DNA from: Ketobacter sp.
GTDB taxonomy: Bacteria; Pseudomonadota; Gammaproteobacteria; Pseudomonadales; Ketobacteraceae
Direction of reading: 5' to 3'
DNA: 64,000 nucleotides
Assembly (NCBI RefSeq): GCF_003671495.1
Contig: NZ_RCHN01000034.1
Coordinates: 1 to 64,000, forward strand
Shown: positions 1 to 9,983 of the stretch, piece after piece
Numbering within the stretch: the first letter of the stretch is position 1
Layout: each line of letters begins with the position of its first letter
Translations under genes and position numbers: made by a program
Notes under the pieces: generated by a model
Told to the model about the DNA's origin: nothing
The model's database searches: none
Seen by the model: only the letters and a program-made list of their open reading frames with translations

Positions 1-119
1 TTTTCAGTGGGTTAAGCCTCCATGTTCCCCATGAATCAACCCCGCTGCCGTGCGGCAAACCGGGCACCCTGATGCATGTGTCGGAACATGTGTGGTTTAG
101 GGTTTAGTTAGAGCGGCGC

Positions 120-148
120 TTTATACCACAAAGCCATGCCCACAACAA
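120..148 (-). promoter_or_regulatory. Probable promoter of an off-window divergent gene (rpsB expected)
   Basis: On the minus strand a -35 box TTGTTG (143-148) lies 17 bp from a -10 box TATAAA (120-125), followed by a GC-rich discriminator (GCGCCGC) typical of stringently controlled ribosomal promoters. In gammaproteobacteria map is usually divergent from rpsB-tsf, so the transcript running off the left edge is probably rpsB. Positions 1-112 would then be its leader, a region where S2 autoregulation is known in the family. rpsB itself is not in the window, so this is inferred from gene order. Confidence 0.5.
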
Positions 149-269
149 CTCAATCGGTAACCTCGACGGCAAAATCACCACATTGTTCAGGGGTATATCC
201 TGCTGCCGCGGCCATGTACAATACCCGCCTTTGCCCCGCCAGAGCTGACTTGGAACGGTTTTCAATTAC

Positions 270-1043
270 ATGAGCATTATCATCAAGACCCCCGAACAAA
301 TCGAAAAGATGCGCATTGCCGGCCGCCTGGCGGGCGAAGTCCTTGAAATGATTGGCGATTATATTCAGCCAGGGGTCACCACCGGCGAGCTGGACAAGAT
401 ATGTCATGACTATATTGTGCAGGAACAGCACGCCATTCCTGCCCCCCTGAATTACAAAGGCTTTCCCAAGTCCATCTGCACTTCGGTCAATCACGTCATC
501 TGTCACGGCATCCCCAGCGACAAGAAGGTCCTGAAAAAAGGTGACATCATCAACGTGGACATCACGGTCATCAAGGATGGCTACCACGGGGACACCAGCA
601 AGATGTTCTTTGTGGGCGAACCCTCCATCCAGGCACAAAGACTGGTGAGTGTCACCCAGGAGTGCCTGTACCTGGGCATCAAGATGGTCAGACCCGGCGT
701 CCACCTTGGGGACATCGGCGCCGCCATCCAGAAGCATGCGGAGAGCAATCATTACTCGGTGGTCCGTGAGTACTGTGGCCATGGAATTGGTGAAGGCTTT
801 CACGAAGAACCCCAGGTGCTACACTACGGGAAACCGGGCACCCGGGAAGTGTTGCAGGCCGGTATGATTTTTACCATCGAGCCGATGATCAACGCCGGCA
901 AGCGCTTTACCAAACTGTTACCAGACAAATGGACTGTGGTAACCAAGGACCACAAACTGTCTGCGCAATGGGAGCACACCGTGTTGGTTACGGAAACCGG
1001 CTATGAAGTGCTGACCCTGCGCTCAGAGGAAAGCGGCCTCTAA
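270..1043 (+). CDS. map: Methionine aminopeptidase, type I
   Basis: Removes the N-terminal methionine from nascent cytosolic proteins. The 257-residue length is usual for bacterial type I enzymes without an N-terminal extension. Residues H79, D97, D108, H171, H178, E204 and E235 fall at the same numbers as the metal-binding and catalytic residues of the E. coli enzyme (GYHGDTS, GHGIGEGFHEEP, FTIEPM, WEHTVL). The ATG at 270 is kept because it gives the canonical MSIIIKTPEQIEKMR start, although the ribosome site is weak. It sits 6 bp upstream of glnD and probably shares its transcript. Confidence 0.97.
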   Translation: MSIIIKTPEQIEKMRIAGRLAGEVLEMIGDYIQPGVTTGELDKICHDYIVQEQHAIPAPLNYKGFPKSICTSVNHVICHGIPSDKKVLKKGDIINVDITVIKDGYHGDTSKMFFVGEPSIQAQRLVSVTQECLYLGIKMVRPGVHLGDIGAAIQKHAESNHYSVVREYCGHGIGEGFHEEPQVLHYGKPGTREVLQAGMIFTIEPMINAGKRFTKLLPDKWTVVTKDHKLSAQWEHTVLVTETGYEVLTLRSEESGL

Positions 1044-1049
1044 GCCACT

Positions 1050-3746
1050 ATGAAAACCCCTCTCGTCACCGAGTTGAAGCACGATTCGGAGCTGTTTGAG
1101 CAGACGCGGTTTGAGCAACTGGTAGCCGAAAAAGGCGCCATCGCCCTGGCCTTCAAGCAGGCCATGAAGGATGCCGATGCCGTGCTCAACCAGCGCTTTC
1201 GGCGCCTGGAAAACATCAAGCTCATCATCCGCCGCCGTGCCTGGGTCATGGACAAGCTGCTGCAACAGCTTTGGAACCATTATAACTGCTCCAATTGTCC
1301 CGACATTGCGCTGCTGGCCGTGGGTGGCTATGGCCGGGCCGAGCTGCACCCCCACTCCGATATCGACCTCATGATCCTGCTGCGCAGCGATGCTTCGGCC
1401 CAGGCTTATCACGAAGACCTGTCGGCCTTTGTCACCCAGCTGTGGGACATCGGGCTGGAAGTCGGGCACAGCGTACGTACGTTGGACCAATGCGTTGAGT
1501 TGGCCAAGTCAGACATCACCATTGCCACCAACCTGATGGAAGCCCGCACCATCGTCGGAGCACCGGAGCTGGCGGAAGAAATGATTGAACGCACTGGCCC
1601 CGACCACATCTGGGATGCCAAGTCATTTTTCACGGCCAAGTGGAAAGAACAGATCGCCCGCTACGACAAGTTCAGCAACACGGAATTCAACCTGGAACCG
1701 GACATCAAGAGTGCACCCGGCGGCCTGCGGGATATCCAGAACATCGGCTGGGTGGCCAAGCGCTACTTTGACGCCCGGCGGCTCAGCGACCTGGTGAGCC
1801 ACGGGTTTCTCACCTCAGATGAATACGACATCCTCAACTCCGGGCATCTTTTTCTGTGGGAAGTGCGTTACGCCCTCCACCTGATCACCGGCCGCGGTGA
1901 AAACCGGCTGCTGTTTGATTATCAGAAAGCGGTGGCGGAGATGCTGGGTTATAAGGATTCCAGCTCCGCACTGGCGGTGGAAAAGTTCATGAAGCGCTAT
2001 TATCGGGTAGCGCTGTCCATTTCCCAGCTGAACGACATGCTGTTGCAGCATTTTGATGAGGCCATCCTGCGGGCAGACGAACCCGAGGTGATCACCCCCA
2101 TCAACAGCCGCTTCCAGATCCACAACAGTTTTATCGAAGTCACCCACGACAAGGTGTTCGAGTTTTATCCCTCCGCCCTGATGGAGGTGTTTCTGATCCT
2201 GGCCCAGAACGAGCAGATCGAGGCCATCCGTGCCTCCACCATTCGCCTGATCCGGGACCATCGCCACCTGGTGGATGAGCATTTTCGTAACGACATCCGC
2301 AACATCTCCATGTTTATGGAACTGCTGCGCTCCCCCAACAAGATTTACACCCAGTTCTACCGCATGAAACGTTACGGGATTCTGGGTAATTACATTCCCA
2401 CCTTTGGCCAGGTCATCGGACAAATGCAATATGACCTGTTCCACATTTACACGGTGGACGCTCACTCCCTCCATGTGCTGCGCAACCTGCGTATGTTCCG
2501 GCACCAGGAGGTGAAGAAAGATTTTCCCATCGCCCACTACATCGTGCACCGCATTCCCAAGATCGAGCTGCTGTACATCGCCGGATTATTCCATGATCTG
2601 GGCAAGGGCCGCGGTGGCGATCATTCCGAGTTGGGTTCACTGGATGCCTATAACTTCTGCATTCACCATCGCTTGAGCAAGTGGGATGCGAACCTGGTGG
2701 CCTGGCTGGTGGAGCATCACCTTCTGATGTCGCTCACCGCACAGAAGAAGGATGTTTCAGACCCGGACGTCATTCACGAGTTTGCCTGCAAAGTGGGCGA
2801 TCAGGTGCGGCTGGATTACCTGCATGCATTAACGGTGGCCGACATCCGCGCCACCAACCCCAAACTGTGGAACGGTTGGCGTGGCGCATTGTTGCGGCAA
2901 CTCTATGCCGAGACCCGGCGCGCCCTGCGGCGGGGCCTGGAAAACCCGGGCAACCGGGAGGATTGGATTGAAGAGACCAAGGAACGGGCCATGGCTCTGC
3001 TCTCCAACCGCGGCATCAGCGAAACCACCGTGAACACACTCTGGGACAGCCTGGGCGACGATTATTTTCTGCGGGAAACCTATGGCGACGTCGCGCGGCA
3101 CACCGAAGCCATGCTCAACCACCCGAGCCAGGATGTGCCCATGGTGCTGCTGGGGAAAACGGACGACCGCAACTACCATGGCGCCGCCGAAGTGTTCATC
3201 TATACCAAGGACGCCCCCAACCTGTTTGCCGCCACCGTGGCCGCCCTGAACCAACTGAACCTGACCATCGTCGACGCCAAGATCATCACCTCCGCCACCG
3301 GCTTCAGCCTGGATACCTATATCATTCTGGAGGAAAACGGCACCGACATCGGTGACGACCAGGCCCGCGTGGAGCAGATCGTCAGAAAACTGCAGAAGGC
3401 CCTTAAAGATCCAAGCAAGTACCCGGAAATCGTTCACAAACGCATGCCACGGGCCTTAAAACACTTTAACATTCCCACCGAAGTGGTCATCAGCAACGAC
3501 ATTGAAAAAGAGCATACCGTTGTGGAGCTGGTGGCGTTGGACCGGCCCGGCTTACTGGCGGAAGTCGGCTGCATCTTCCTGGAGAATAACGTGTCCCTGC
3601 ACAATGCCCGCATTGCCACCCTGGGGGAACGGGTCGAGGACGTGTTTTACATTACCGACCTGAACGGGGACATGATCAAGGACCCGGAACTCTGTGAGCG
3701 GATCAAAGCGGACATCAAGGAAAAATTAGACCAAACGGCACCCTGA
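1050..3746 (+). CDS. glnD: Bifunctional [protein-PII] uridylyltransferase / uridylyl-removing enzyme
   Basis: Cytosolic glutamine sensor that uridylylates PII (GlnB/GlnK) when nitrogen is scarce and removes UMP when glutamine is plentiful. At 898 residues it has normal length. The nucleotidyltransferase motif GGYGRAELHPHSDIDL is at about residues 92-107, with the two metal aspartates at 104 and 106. An HD hydrolase motif (FHDLGKGRGGDHSELG) lies near residue 515. Two C-terminal ACT domains can be recognised from VFIYTKDAPNLFAATVAAL and VELVALDRPGLLAEVG. It lies between map and dapC, as in many Pseudomonadales, and stops 2 bp before dapC. Confidence 0.97.
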   Translation: MKTPLVTELKHDSELFEQTRFEQLVAEKGAIALAFKQAMKDADAVLNQRFRRLENIKLIIRRRAWVMDKLLQQLWNHYNCSNCPDIALLAVGGYGRAELHPHSDIDLMILLRSDASAQAYHEDLSAFVTQLWDIGLEVGHSVRTLDQCVELAKSDITIATNLMEARTIVGAPELAEEMIERTGPDHIWDAKSFFTAKWKEQIARYDKFSNTEFNLEPDIKSAPGGLRDIQNIGWVAKRYFDARRLSDLVSHGFLTSDEYDILNSGHLFLWEVRYALHLITGRGENRLLFDYQKAVAEMLGYKDSSSALAVEKFMKRYYRVALSISQLNDMLLQHFDEAILRADEPEVITPINSRFQIHNSFIEVTHDKVFEFYPSALMEVFLILAQNEQIEAIRASTIRLIRDHRHLVDEHFRNDIRNISMFMELLRSPNKIYTQFYRMKRYGILGNYIPTFGQVIGQMQYDLFHIYTVDAHSLHVLRNLRMFRHQEVKKDFPIAHYIVHRIPKIELLYIAGLFHDLGKGRGGDHSELGSLDAYNFCIHHRLSKWDANLVAWLVEHHLLMSLTAQKKDVSDPDVIHEFACKVGDQVRLDYLHALTVADIRATNPKLWNGWRGALLRQLYAETRRALRRGLENPGNREDWIEETKERAMALLSNRGISETTVNTLWDSLGDDYFLRETYGDVARHTEAMLNHPSQDVPMVLLGKTDDRNYHGAAEVFIYTKDAPNLFAATVAALNQLNLTIVDAKIITSATGFSLDTYIILEENGTDIGDDQARVEQIVRKLQKALKDPSKYPEIVHKRMPRALKHFNIPTEVVISNDIEKEHTVVELVALDRPGLLAEVGCIFLENNVSLHNARIATLGERVEDVFYITDLNGDMIKDPELCERIKADIKEKLDQTAP

Positions 3747-3748
3747 GC

Positions 3749-4945
3749 ATGAATAACGATTTGCACAAGCTGCAACCCTATCCATTTGAAAAACTGGGGC
3801 AACTCTTCCAGGGCGTGACCCACAACGGCGATCGGCGCCATATTGCCCTGTCCATTGGCGAGCCCAAGCACACCAGCCCGGCGTTTGTTAAGCAGAGCAT
3901 TATCGACAACATCGACAAGCTGGCGGTGTACCCTTCCACCAAAGGCATTCCCGAACTGCGGCAAAGTATCGCCCAGTGGGCCGACAAGCGCTTTGCACTG
4001 GATGCAGCGGGCCTGTGCCCGAACACCCAGGTGCTGCCGGTCAACGGAACCCGGGAAGCCCTGTTTGCGTTTACCCAGGTGGTGGCGGACCGCACCCATA
4101 TCGACGGCCTGGTGGTGTCCCCCAACCCGTTCTATCAGATATACGAAGGGGCCGCTTATCTGGCGGGTATGACGCCACACTTCCTGCCGTGCCAGCCGGA
4201 GAATCAGTTCATCCCGGATTACGACGCGGTGCCCGAGTCGGTCTGGCGGCGCTGCCAGCTGCTGTTTTTGTGCAGCCCGGGTAATCCCACTGGCGCAGTC
4301 ACCGACGCTGCCACGTTGCGCAAACTGATTGCGCTGGCGGACGAATACGACTTCGTGATTGCCTCGGACGAGTGTTACTCGGAAATCTATTTCGACGAAG
4401 CTGCGCCACCGGTGGGGTTGCTGCAGGTTTGTAACAGCATGGGCCGCACGGACTTCAAACGCTGCGTGGTCTTCCACAGTTTGTCAAAACGCTCCAACCT
4501 GCCGGGGCTGCGCTCCGGATTTGTGGCCGGCGATGCTGACATCCTGGCGGATTTTCTGAAGTATCGCACCTATCATGGTTGTGCCATGCCGGTGCAACAT
4601 CAGTTGGCCAGCATCGCCGCCTGGAACGATGAGGCGCACGTGCAGGAAAACCGCCGCATCTATCAGCAAAAGTTCGATTCCGTACTGAGCATTCTGGACG
4701 GGGTGCTGGACGTACAAAGGCCTGATGCCAGCTTTTATCTGTGGCCAAAGACACCGGTTACAGACACTGAATTCGCCCGCGGCCTGTTCCAGCAACAGCA
4801 CGTTACGGTTTTACCGGGGCAATTCCTTTCCCGCACGGTGGACAACATCAACCCCGGTGAGAACCGGGTGCGCATGGCACTGGTGGCCCCCCTGGACCAG
4901 TGCATCGAAGCCGCCGAACGAATCAAACACTTTGTCCAATCCTGA
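3749..4945 (+). CDS. dapC: Succinyldiaminopimelate transaminase
   Basis: PLP-dependent fold-type I aminotransferase that converts N-succinyl-2-amino-6-oxopimelate to N-succinyl-LL-diaminopimelate with glutamate as donor, in the succinylase branch of lysine and peptidoglycan precursor synthesis. The PLP lysine is expected in HSLSKRSNLPGLRSG. The PLP-contacting asparagine is in CSPGNPTG and the phosphate/ring-binding aspartate in IASDECYSE. At 398 residues it matches DapC rather than the longer ArgD-type enzymes. Its position directly before dapD strongly supports the assignment. It starts 2 bp after glnD stops. Confidence 0.93.
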   Translation: MNNDLHKLQPYPFEKLGQLFQGVTHNGDRRHIALSIGEPKHTSPAFVKQSIIDNIDKLAVYPSTKGIPELRQSIAQWADKRFALDAAGLCPNTQVLPVNGTREALFAFTQVVADRTHIDGLVVSPNPFYQIYEGAAYLAGMTPHFLPCQPENQFIPDYDAVPESVWRRCQLLFLCSPGNPTGAVTDAATLRKLIALADEYDFVIASDECYSEIYFDEAAPPVGLLQVCNSMGRTDFKRCVVFHSLSKRSNLPGLRSGFVAGDADILADFLKYRTYHGCAMPVQHQLASIAAWNDEAHVQENRRIYQQKFDSVLSILDGVLDVQRPDASFYLWPKTPVTDTEFARGLFQQQHVTVLPGQFLSRTVDNINPGENRVRMALVAPLDQCIEAAERIKHFVQS

Positions 4946-4974
4946 TCAGGACAGCCAATAACAGGAGAACCTAG

Positions 4975-5799
4975 ATGTCCGACTTGAAATCCATTATTGA
5001 AACTGCGTTCGACAACCGAGCCAGCATCTCCCCCACCAGTGTGGATGCCAGTGTTAAAGCCGCGGTGAACGATGCCCTGGCCATGCTGGACAGCGGTGAG
5101 GCCCGCGTTGCCGAAAAGCTGGATGGCGAATGGGTGGTGAACCAATGGCTGAAAAAAGCCGTGCTGCTGAGCTTCCGCATTAATGACAATGCGCCCATTA
5201 ATGGCCAGTTCACCCAGTATTACGACAAGGTTCCTTCCAAGTTCGCCAACATGAGTGCGGAACAGTTCAAGGAATCCGGCGTACGGGTGGTCCCCCCCGC
5301 GGTGGCCCGCGCCGGCAGTTACATTGCCCCCAGCGTGGTGCTGATGCCCTCCTACGTCAATATCGGCGCCTACGTGGACAGCGGCACCATGGTGGACACC
5401 TGGGCGACCGTGGGCTCCTGTGCCCAGATCGGCAAGAACGTCCACCTGTCCGGCGGTGTGGGCATCGGTGGCGTGCTGGAACCACTGCAGGCGGGCCCTA
5501 CCATCATCGAGGACAACTGCTTTATCGGCGCCCGCTCAGAAGTGGTGGAAGGCGTGGTGGTGGGCGAAGGCTCTGTGATTTCCATGGGTGTGTACATTGG
5601 CCAGAGCACCCGCATCTATGACCGCGAAACCGGCGAAATCCACTACGGGAAAGTGCCAGCCGGCTCCGTTGTGGTATCCGGCAATCTGCCCTCCGCCTGT
5701 GGCAAATACAGCCTCTACGCGGCCATCATCGTGAAGAAAGTGGATGAGAAAACGCGCGGCAAAGTGGGGATCAACGAGCTGCTGCGGATTACTGACTGA
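4975..5799 (+). CDS. dapD: 2,3,4,5-tetrahydropyridine-2,6-dicarboxylate N-succinyltransferase
   Basis: Transfers succinyl from succinyl-CoA to tetrahydrodipicolinate, committing it to the succinylase route. The 274 residues have an all-alpha N-terminal domain and then a left-handed beta-helix of hexapeptide repeats (residues about 100-240; [29 protein letters not shown] is family-typical, here split across the coil). The start is backed by AGGAGA about 8 bp upstream of the ATG. It follows dapC after 29 bp, so glnD-dapC-dapD may be one transcript. Confidence 0.96.
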   Translation: MSDLKSIIETAFDNRASISPTSVDASVKAAVNDALAMLDSGEARVAEKLDGEWVVNQWLKKAVLLSFRINDNAPINGQFTQYYDKVPSKFANMSAEQFKESGVRVVPPAVARAGSYIAPSVVLMPSYVNIGAYVDSGTMVDTWATVGSCAQIGKNVHLSGGVGIGGVLEPLQAGPTIIEDNCFIGARSEVVEGVVVGEGSVISMGVYIGQSTRIYDRETGEIHYGKVPAGSVVVSGNLPSACGKYSLYAAIIVKKVDEKTRGKVGINELLRITD

Positions 5800-5837
5800 T
5801 AGCCGTTTTGCTTCCCGTATCGCGGTGGGAGGCAAGC

Positions 5838-5918
5838 CAGCCGATTCAAGAAACGCCGTATACCCATCCGTGGGCCTCGACAGCGGCGTCCCTGCCGCTG
5901 ACGTTCTTGAATCGGTTG
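5838..5918. other. Three-way-junction inverted-repeat element between dapD and the ArsC-like gene
   Basis: A 15-bp outer stem (5838-5852 with 5904-5918, one G-U pair; core CCGATTCAAGAA / TTCTTGAATCGG) encloses two smaller hairpins: CCCA-TCCG-TGGG at 5863-5874 and a 7-bp stem CAGCGGC / GCCGCTG at 5881-5900. This makes an approximately 81-nt, three-way junction. It is not followed by a T tract and is not a plain terminator. It could be a structured 3' end or leader RNA, or a small palindromic mobile repeat. No second copy was noticed in this window. Confidence 0.55.
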
Positions 5919-5988
5919 ACTCACTCCCCTTATGCTGCACCCTTGTAGTTCGCTTTAAATACAAGACCTGCCCATCACGAGAATTTCT

Positions 5989-6342
5989 ATGACCACCATA
6001 ACCCTCTACGGCATCCCCAATTGCGACACCGTCAAGAAAGCCCGCAAATGGCTGGAGTCCAATGGCATCGATTATCAGTTCCACGACTTTCGCAAAGACG
6101 GCATTGATGAAGCCATGATCCGCGGCTGGCTGAAAACCCAAAGCTGGGAGACCCTCCTCAACAAGCGCGGCACCACCTGGCGCCAATTGCCGGACGCGGT
6201 AAAAGGCAGCGTGGATGAAACCAGCGCCGTGCGTCTCATGGTTGAGCACCCCACCCTCATCAAGCGCCCGGTCACCATTGCCGGGAAGAAAACCAGCGTG
6301 GGCTTCAAAGATCAGGACTACGCAGCGTTTTTCGGAAAATAA
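5989..6342 (+). CDS. ArsC/Spx-family reductase-like protein (YffB type)
   Basis: A 117-residue thioredoxin-fold protein of the ArsC/Spx family. The N-terminus TLYGIPNCDTVKKARKWLE has a single cysteine (NCDTVKKA), as in YffB/Spx-like proteins, rather than the set expected for a proven arsenate reductase. The C-terminal part LIKRPVTIAGKKTSVGFK is also family-typical. YffB-type genes commonly sit next to dapE or dapD in gammaproteobacteria, and that is the case here. The substrate is unknown. The family call is secure, arsenate reduction is not. Confidence 0.88.
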   Translation: MTTITLYGIPNCDTVKKARKWLESNGIDYQFHDFRKDGIDEAMIRGWLKTQSWETLLNKRGTTWRQLPDAVKGSVDETSAVRLMVEHPTLIKRPVTIAGKKTSVGFKDQDYAAFFGK

Positions 6343-6391
6343 TCTTCCATTAGCCTAACGGGCCTAGCGTTCTTCCTGAGTTGTCTATACT

Positions 6392-6413
6392 AATTCATTA
6401 AATTCAATGAATT
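6392..6413. promoter_or_regulatory. Perfect 8-bp inverted repeat upstream of the membrane-protein gene
   Basis: AATTCATT and AATGAATT are separated by 6 bp and end 11 bp before the ATG at 6425, overlapping the likely promoter and ribosome-binding zone. The symmetry and AT-rich sequence would suit a repressor operator. No cognate regulator is apparent nearby. Confidence 0.35.
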
Positions 6414-6424
6414 TTTAGGACACT

Positions 6425-7171
6425 ATGAGCGCACTACCCTACCTGTTGCCCTGGATTTTACTGTTGCTGGGTATCGGCCTGGCCGCGGCGGTGAAACTGC
6501 TGCCGCTGAAGTCCATTGCCGGTATTGCCGTCAACGTCACCCTGCTGCTGATCATGCTGGGTGTCGCCATCTACGCCAATGTCATCCGCAGCCAACAGGT
6601 TGATTTACTGGCAGAAAAAGACAACGACCTGGCCGAGATGGAGCAATGGAAATACAGCCACCTGGACAAGCTGACGCTGATCCTGGCGCAACTGCGCCCT
6701 CCCAAGGAGGAAGAACTGGCCCTGATGCAACAACTCATCAGCTTTGGCTGGGTCAGCGGTAACCCCAATATCCTGCGGGCACAGCAGGCCCACCAGGCCC
6801 GTGAACGGTTACTGGAATCCCACACCGTGGAGTCCCGCATGCTGATCAAGGGCATCCCGCTCACCGTTGACAGCCATATCGTGGAGCTGGCACTGAAGGA
6901 AATCGGCTTCATCGTGCTGCCCTACCGGGAGGATGAACAGCCGGAGGCCGACGCCAACATCCTCTATTTCGGCCGCGATATGACGTTGCCGGAAATCAAG
7001 CTGGCCGCACTCACCCTGATGCAGGCGGGGGTGGACCTGAAAGCCATCAAACCCTTCCCCAAAGCCACCCAGGGTAATCTGCGGGCCATCAAAATCGAAT
7101 GGAACAAGTATTACGAAGGCCGTAAATCCCTGGCGGTGGAGGAAGTCGAGACTGCCAAGGGCTTCAACTAG
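6425..7171 (+). CDS. Unrecognised membrane-anchored protein
   Basis: 248 residues, family not recognised. Two hydrophobic segments (about 4-24 and 30-53) form an N-terminal hairpin anchor. A charged, helical stretch follows (VDLLAEKDNDLAEMEQWKY), then a soluble, probably cytoplasmic, domain of about 170 residues. The start ATG has TTTTAGGA about 8 bp upstream. It lies between the ArsC-like gene and dapE on the same strand but has its own upstream region with a palindrome. No enzyme motif is visible, so no function is proposed. Confidence 0.8.
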   Translation: MSALPYLLPWILLLLGIGLAAAVKLLPLKSIAGIAVNVTLLLIMLGVAIYANVIRSQQVDLLAEKDNDLAEMEQWKYSHLDKLTLILAQLRPPKEEELALMQQLISFGWVSGNPNILRAQQAHQARERLLESHTVESRMLIKGIPLTVDSHIVELALKEIGFIVLPYREDEQPEADANILYFGRDMTLPEIKLAALTLMQAGVDLKAIKPFPKATQGNLRAIKIEWNKYYEGRKSLAVEEVETAKGFN

Positions 7172-7252
7172 CCCTGCTCCCGGTAATTACTCGGTAAACT
7201 GGTTCGCTGTTTGGTATCATAGCGGGCCATTTGACCATCCGGGGTAACCTGA

Positions 7253-8404
<1,152 letters not shown>

Positions 8405-8411
8405 ACCTCTT

Positions 8412-8813
8412 ATGAGCAATGAATCCCTTTCCTACCTGGATGATCTGGAAATCTATGTGGCGTGCAACGACGTGGCGGCCATTACGGACTGGCTGAGCTC
8501 CGCGTTCAACCACTTTGAGGTGGTTCGCAGCAGCAAGAAAGGCTGCAAGTTTCGCTGTGGCCAGGCCGGCAGCGACGGCCATGGCATGGTGGTGCTGAAT
8601 GCCGGCCGCACCGGATTCACGTCCATCTGGATTGACAGCAAAGACACACCCTGGCGCGACGATGTGGACATGGGACGGGCGGCATTTGCCGCACTGAACC
8701 GCGAAGTACGCTGTGTGGAAAGCGCCTGGACCAAAGGCGACGATCCGGATCAGTGGCTACAGATCAACGCTGAGGGAGAACAGCTCATTCAGTGGGTTAC
8801 GGAAGAAACGTAA
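8412..8813 (+). CDS. Unrecognised small protein downstream of dapE
   Basis: 133 residues, no signal peptide or membrane segment, acidic N-terminus (LSYLDDLEIY) and a mixed alpha/beta-looking sequence with several tryptophans toward the C-terminus. I do not recognise a family with certainty. It starts 7 bp after dapE stops, so it is almost certainly cotranscribed. Its last codons and stop are part of a strong terminator hairpin. Confidence 0.8.
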   Translation: MSNESLSYLDDLEIYVACNDVAAITDWLSSAFNHFEVVRSSKKGCKFRCGQAGSDGHGMVVLNAGRTGFTSIWIDSKDTPWRDDVDMGRAAFAALNREVRCVESAWTKGDDPDQWLQINAEGEQLIQWVTEET

Positions 8814-8824
8814 CCCACGTTTTT
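8792..8824 (+). terminator. Rho-independent terminator containing the stop codon of the upstream gene
   Basis: A perfect 10-bp stem, GTGGGTTACG (8792-8801) and CGTAACCCAC (8809-8818), with a 7-nt loop is followed by GTTTTT. The TAA stop (8811-8813) is inside the 3' arm. It ends the dapE transcript before the convergent gene at 8845. Confidence 0.85.
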
Positions 8825-8844
8825 GACCTCAGGCGCTTTTGACG

Positions 8845-9804
8845 TCAAGCAGATACCAGGGACGCCTGGCCTAACACCAGTCTGTTCAAGCCACCGGTAA
8901 TCAGGCCGGGGCTGTGCTTTCCTTTCAGTCTCCGCATGGCCTCGTTGTACGGTGGCAAATAGCGCAAGTGGCGAGGCAGCAAGGGATATACCCGTCGCAC
9001 GATGCGCAGGTTACGTTGGAAAATCGCCTGGTTTTCCGGGGTGTCCTCCGGCAATCCGTATTGCACCCGCACCGGCTCCGGCATCAGCATGGAGGTCACG
9101 ACCTTGTAGCGGTTCATCATCGGGCGCAGGGGCTTGTGGATGGAGAACAGGAACTTGGCAATTTCCTTGGCCGCCGCCTGCACGTTGAGCTGATCCGAGT
9201 ACCACATTTTCTCGTTGTACTCTAAAAATTCATCCCAGTTGGGGGGCAAGGCGTCTTCCGGTATGCCAAACAAGTAGGCAAACATTTTGGACTCCAGATA
9301 ATACTGTTCCTTGTCCTCTTTGCTGAGGGTGCCCACATAGGTCTCGTACATTTTCACCGCCCCTTCCCACAATGTGGCGTGCACCCAGATCATGGCATTG
9401 ATCTCGTTGGCCATGTAACGGCTGCCGGCAGCAAAGGCTCCGGAGTCCTCTTCCACCTTGCCCACAATCTTGCGATGAATCTCGTGTACCCTGAGGGCGC
9501 TTTCCACCACCTGGTCCAGGTTTCCGAAGACCATGGTGAACACATTGGTGAAGGTGCCGCGAAAACGACTGATGGGATCATTGAGGGTACGGGAATGCTG
9601 CTTGACGCCATTGGCAATCCAGGGGTGTGCTGTCTGCAGCAACACCGCCCGTCCGGCGCCCATAAAACTGGCGGAATGACGCACCACTCGCCAGAACATG
9701 CTGTCCGGGCCGAAAATGCCCGCCTGGGGATCAATCACCTGCCCCTTCATATCTTCCAGCTGAGCGATCAGCGCTTCCCGGGTAACGGGTTGAATGGCAG
9801 ACAT
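8845..9804 (-). CDS. MpaB/latex-clearing-type oxygenase family protein (DUF2236)
   Basis: 319 residues. Members of this family include rubber oxygenase Lcp and the fungal MpaB oxygenase; they are typically heme-b proteins acting on isoprenoid or other hydrophobic chains. The family pattern is visible in the N-terminal FWRVVRHSASFMGAGRAVLLQ, in RFRGTFTNVFTMVFG, in the histidine-containing VHEIHRKIVG and in MIWVHATLWEGAVKMY. There is no signal peptide, so it is probably cytoplasmic or peripherally bound. It is divergent from an O-methyltransferase gene, and a 9-bp dyad lies between them. Substrate unknown. Confidence 0.85.
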   Translation of the reverse strand: MSAIQPVTREALIAQLEDMKGQVIDPQAGIFGPDSMFWRVVRHSASFMGAGRAVLLQTAHPWIANGVKQHSRTLNDPISRFRGTFTNVFTMVFGNLDQVVESALRVHEIHRKIVGKVEEDSGAFAAGSRYMANEINAMIWVHATLWEGAVKMYETYVGTLSKEDKEQYYLESKMFAYLFGIPEDALPPNWDEFLEYNEKMWYSDQLNVQAAAKEIAKFLFSIHKPLRPMMNRYKVVTSMLMPEPVRVQYGLPEDTPENQAIFQRNLRIVRRVYPLLPRHLRYLPPYNEAMRRLKGKHSPGLITGGLNRLVLGQASLVSA

Positions 9805-9860
9805 TGGAATCCCTCCGAAATTTCAGTAAAAAGAAACGTTATTATTGTGTACCGACTGAC

Positions 9861-9890
9861 TGCGAGACATTTAATATAGTTTGTCTCGCA
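9861..9890. promoter_or_regulatory. Operator-like dyad between divergent oxygenase and methyltransferase genes
   Basis: TGCGAGACA (9861-9869) and TGTCTCGCA (9882-9890) form a perfect 9-bp inverted repeat with a 12-bp AT-rich spacer that includes TAATAT on the plus strand and TATATT on the minus strand, both usable as -10 boxes. The layout resembles TetR-type operators controlling divergent genes. No TetR gene is adjacent. Confidence 0.5.
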
Positions 9891-9983
9891 TACCCAATGG
9901 CAGAAAAGATCATAGAGAATGATTGTTTGAGCCAGCTCGCAATACTGAACCCAACCCACTTTCAGCGCCGCAAGGAGTTCATC

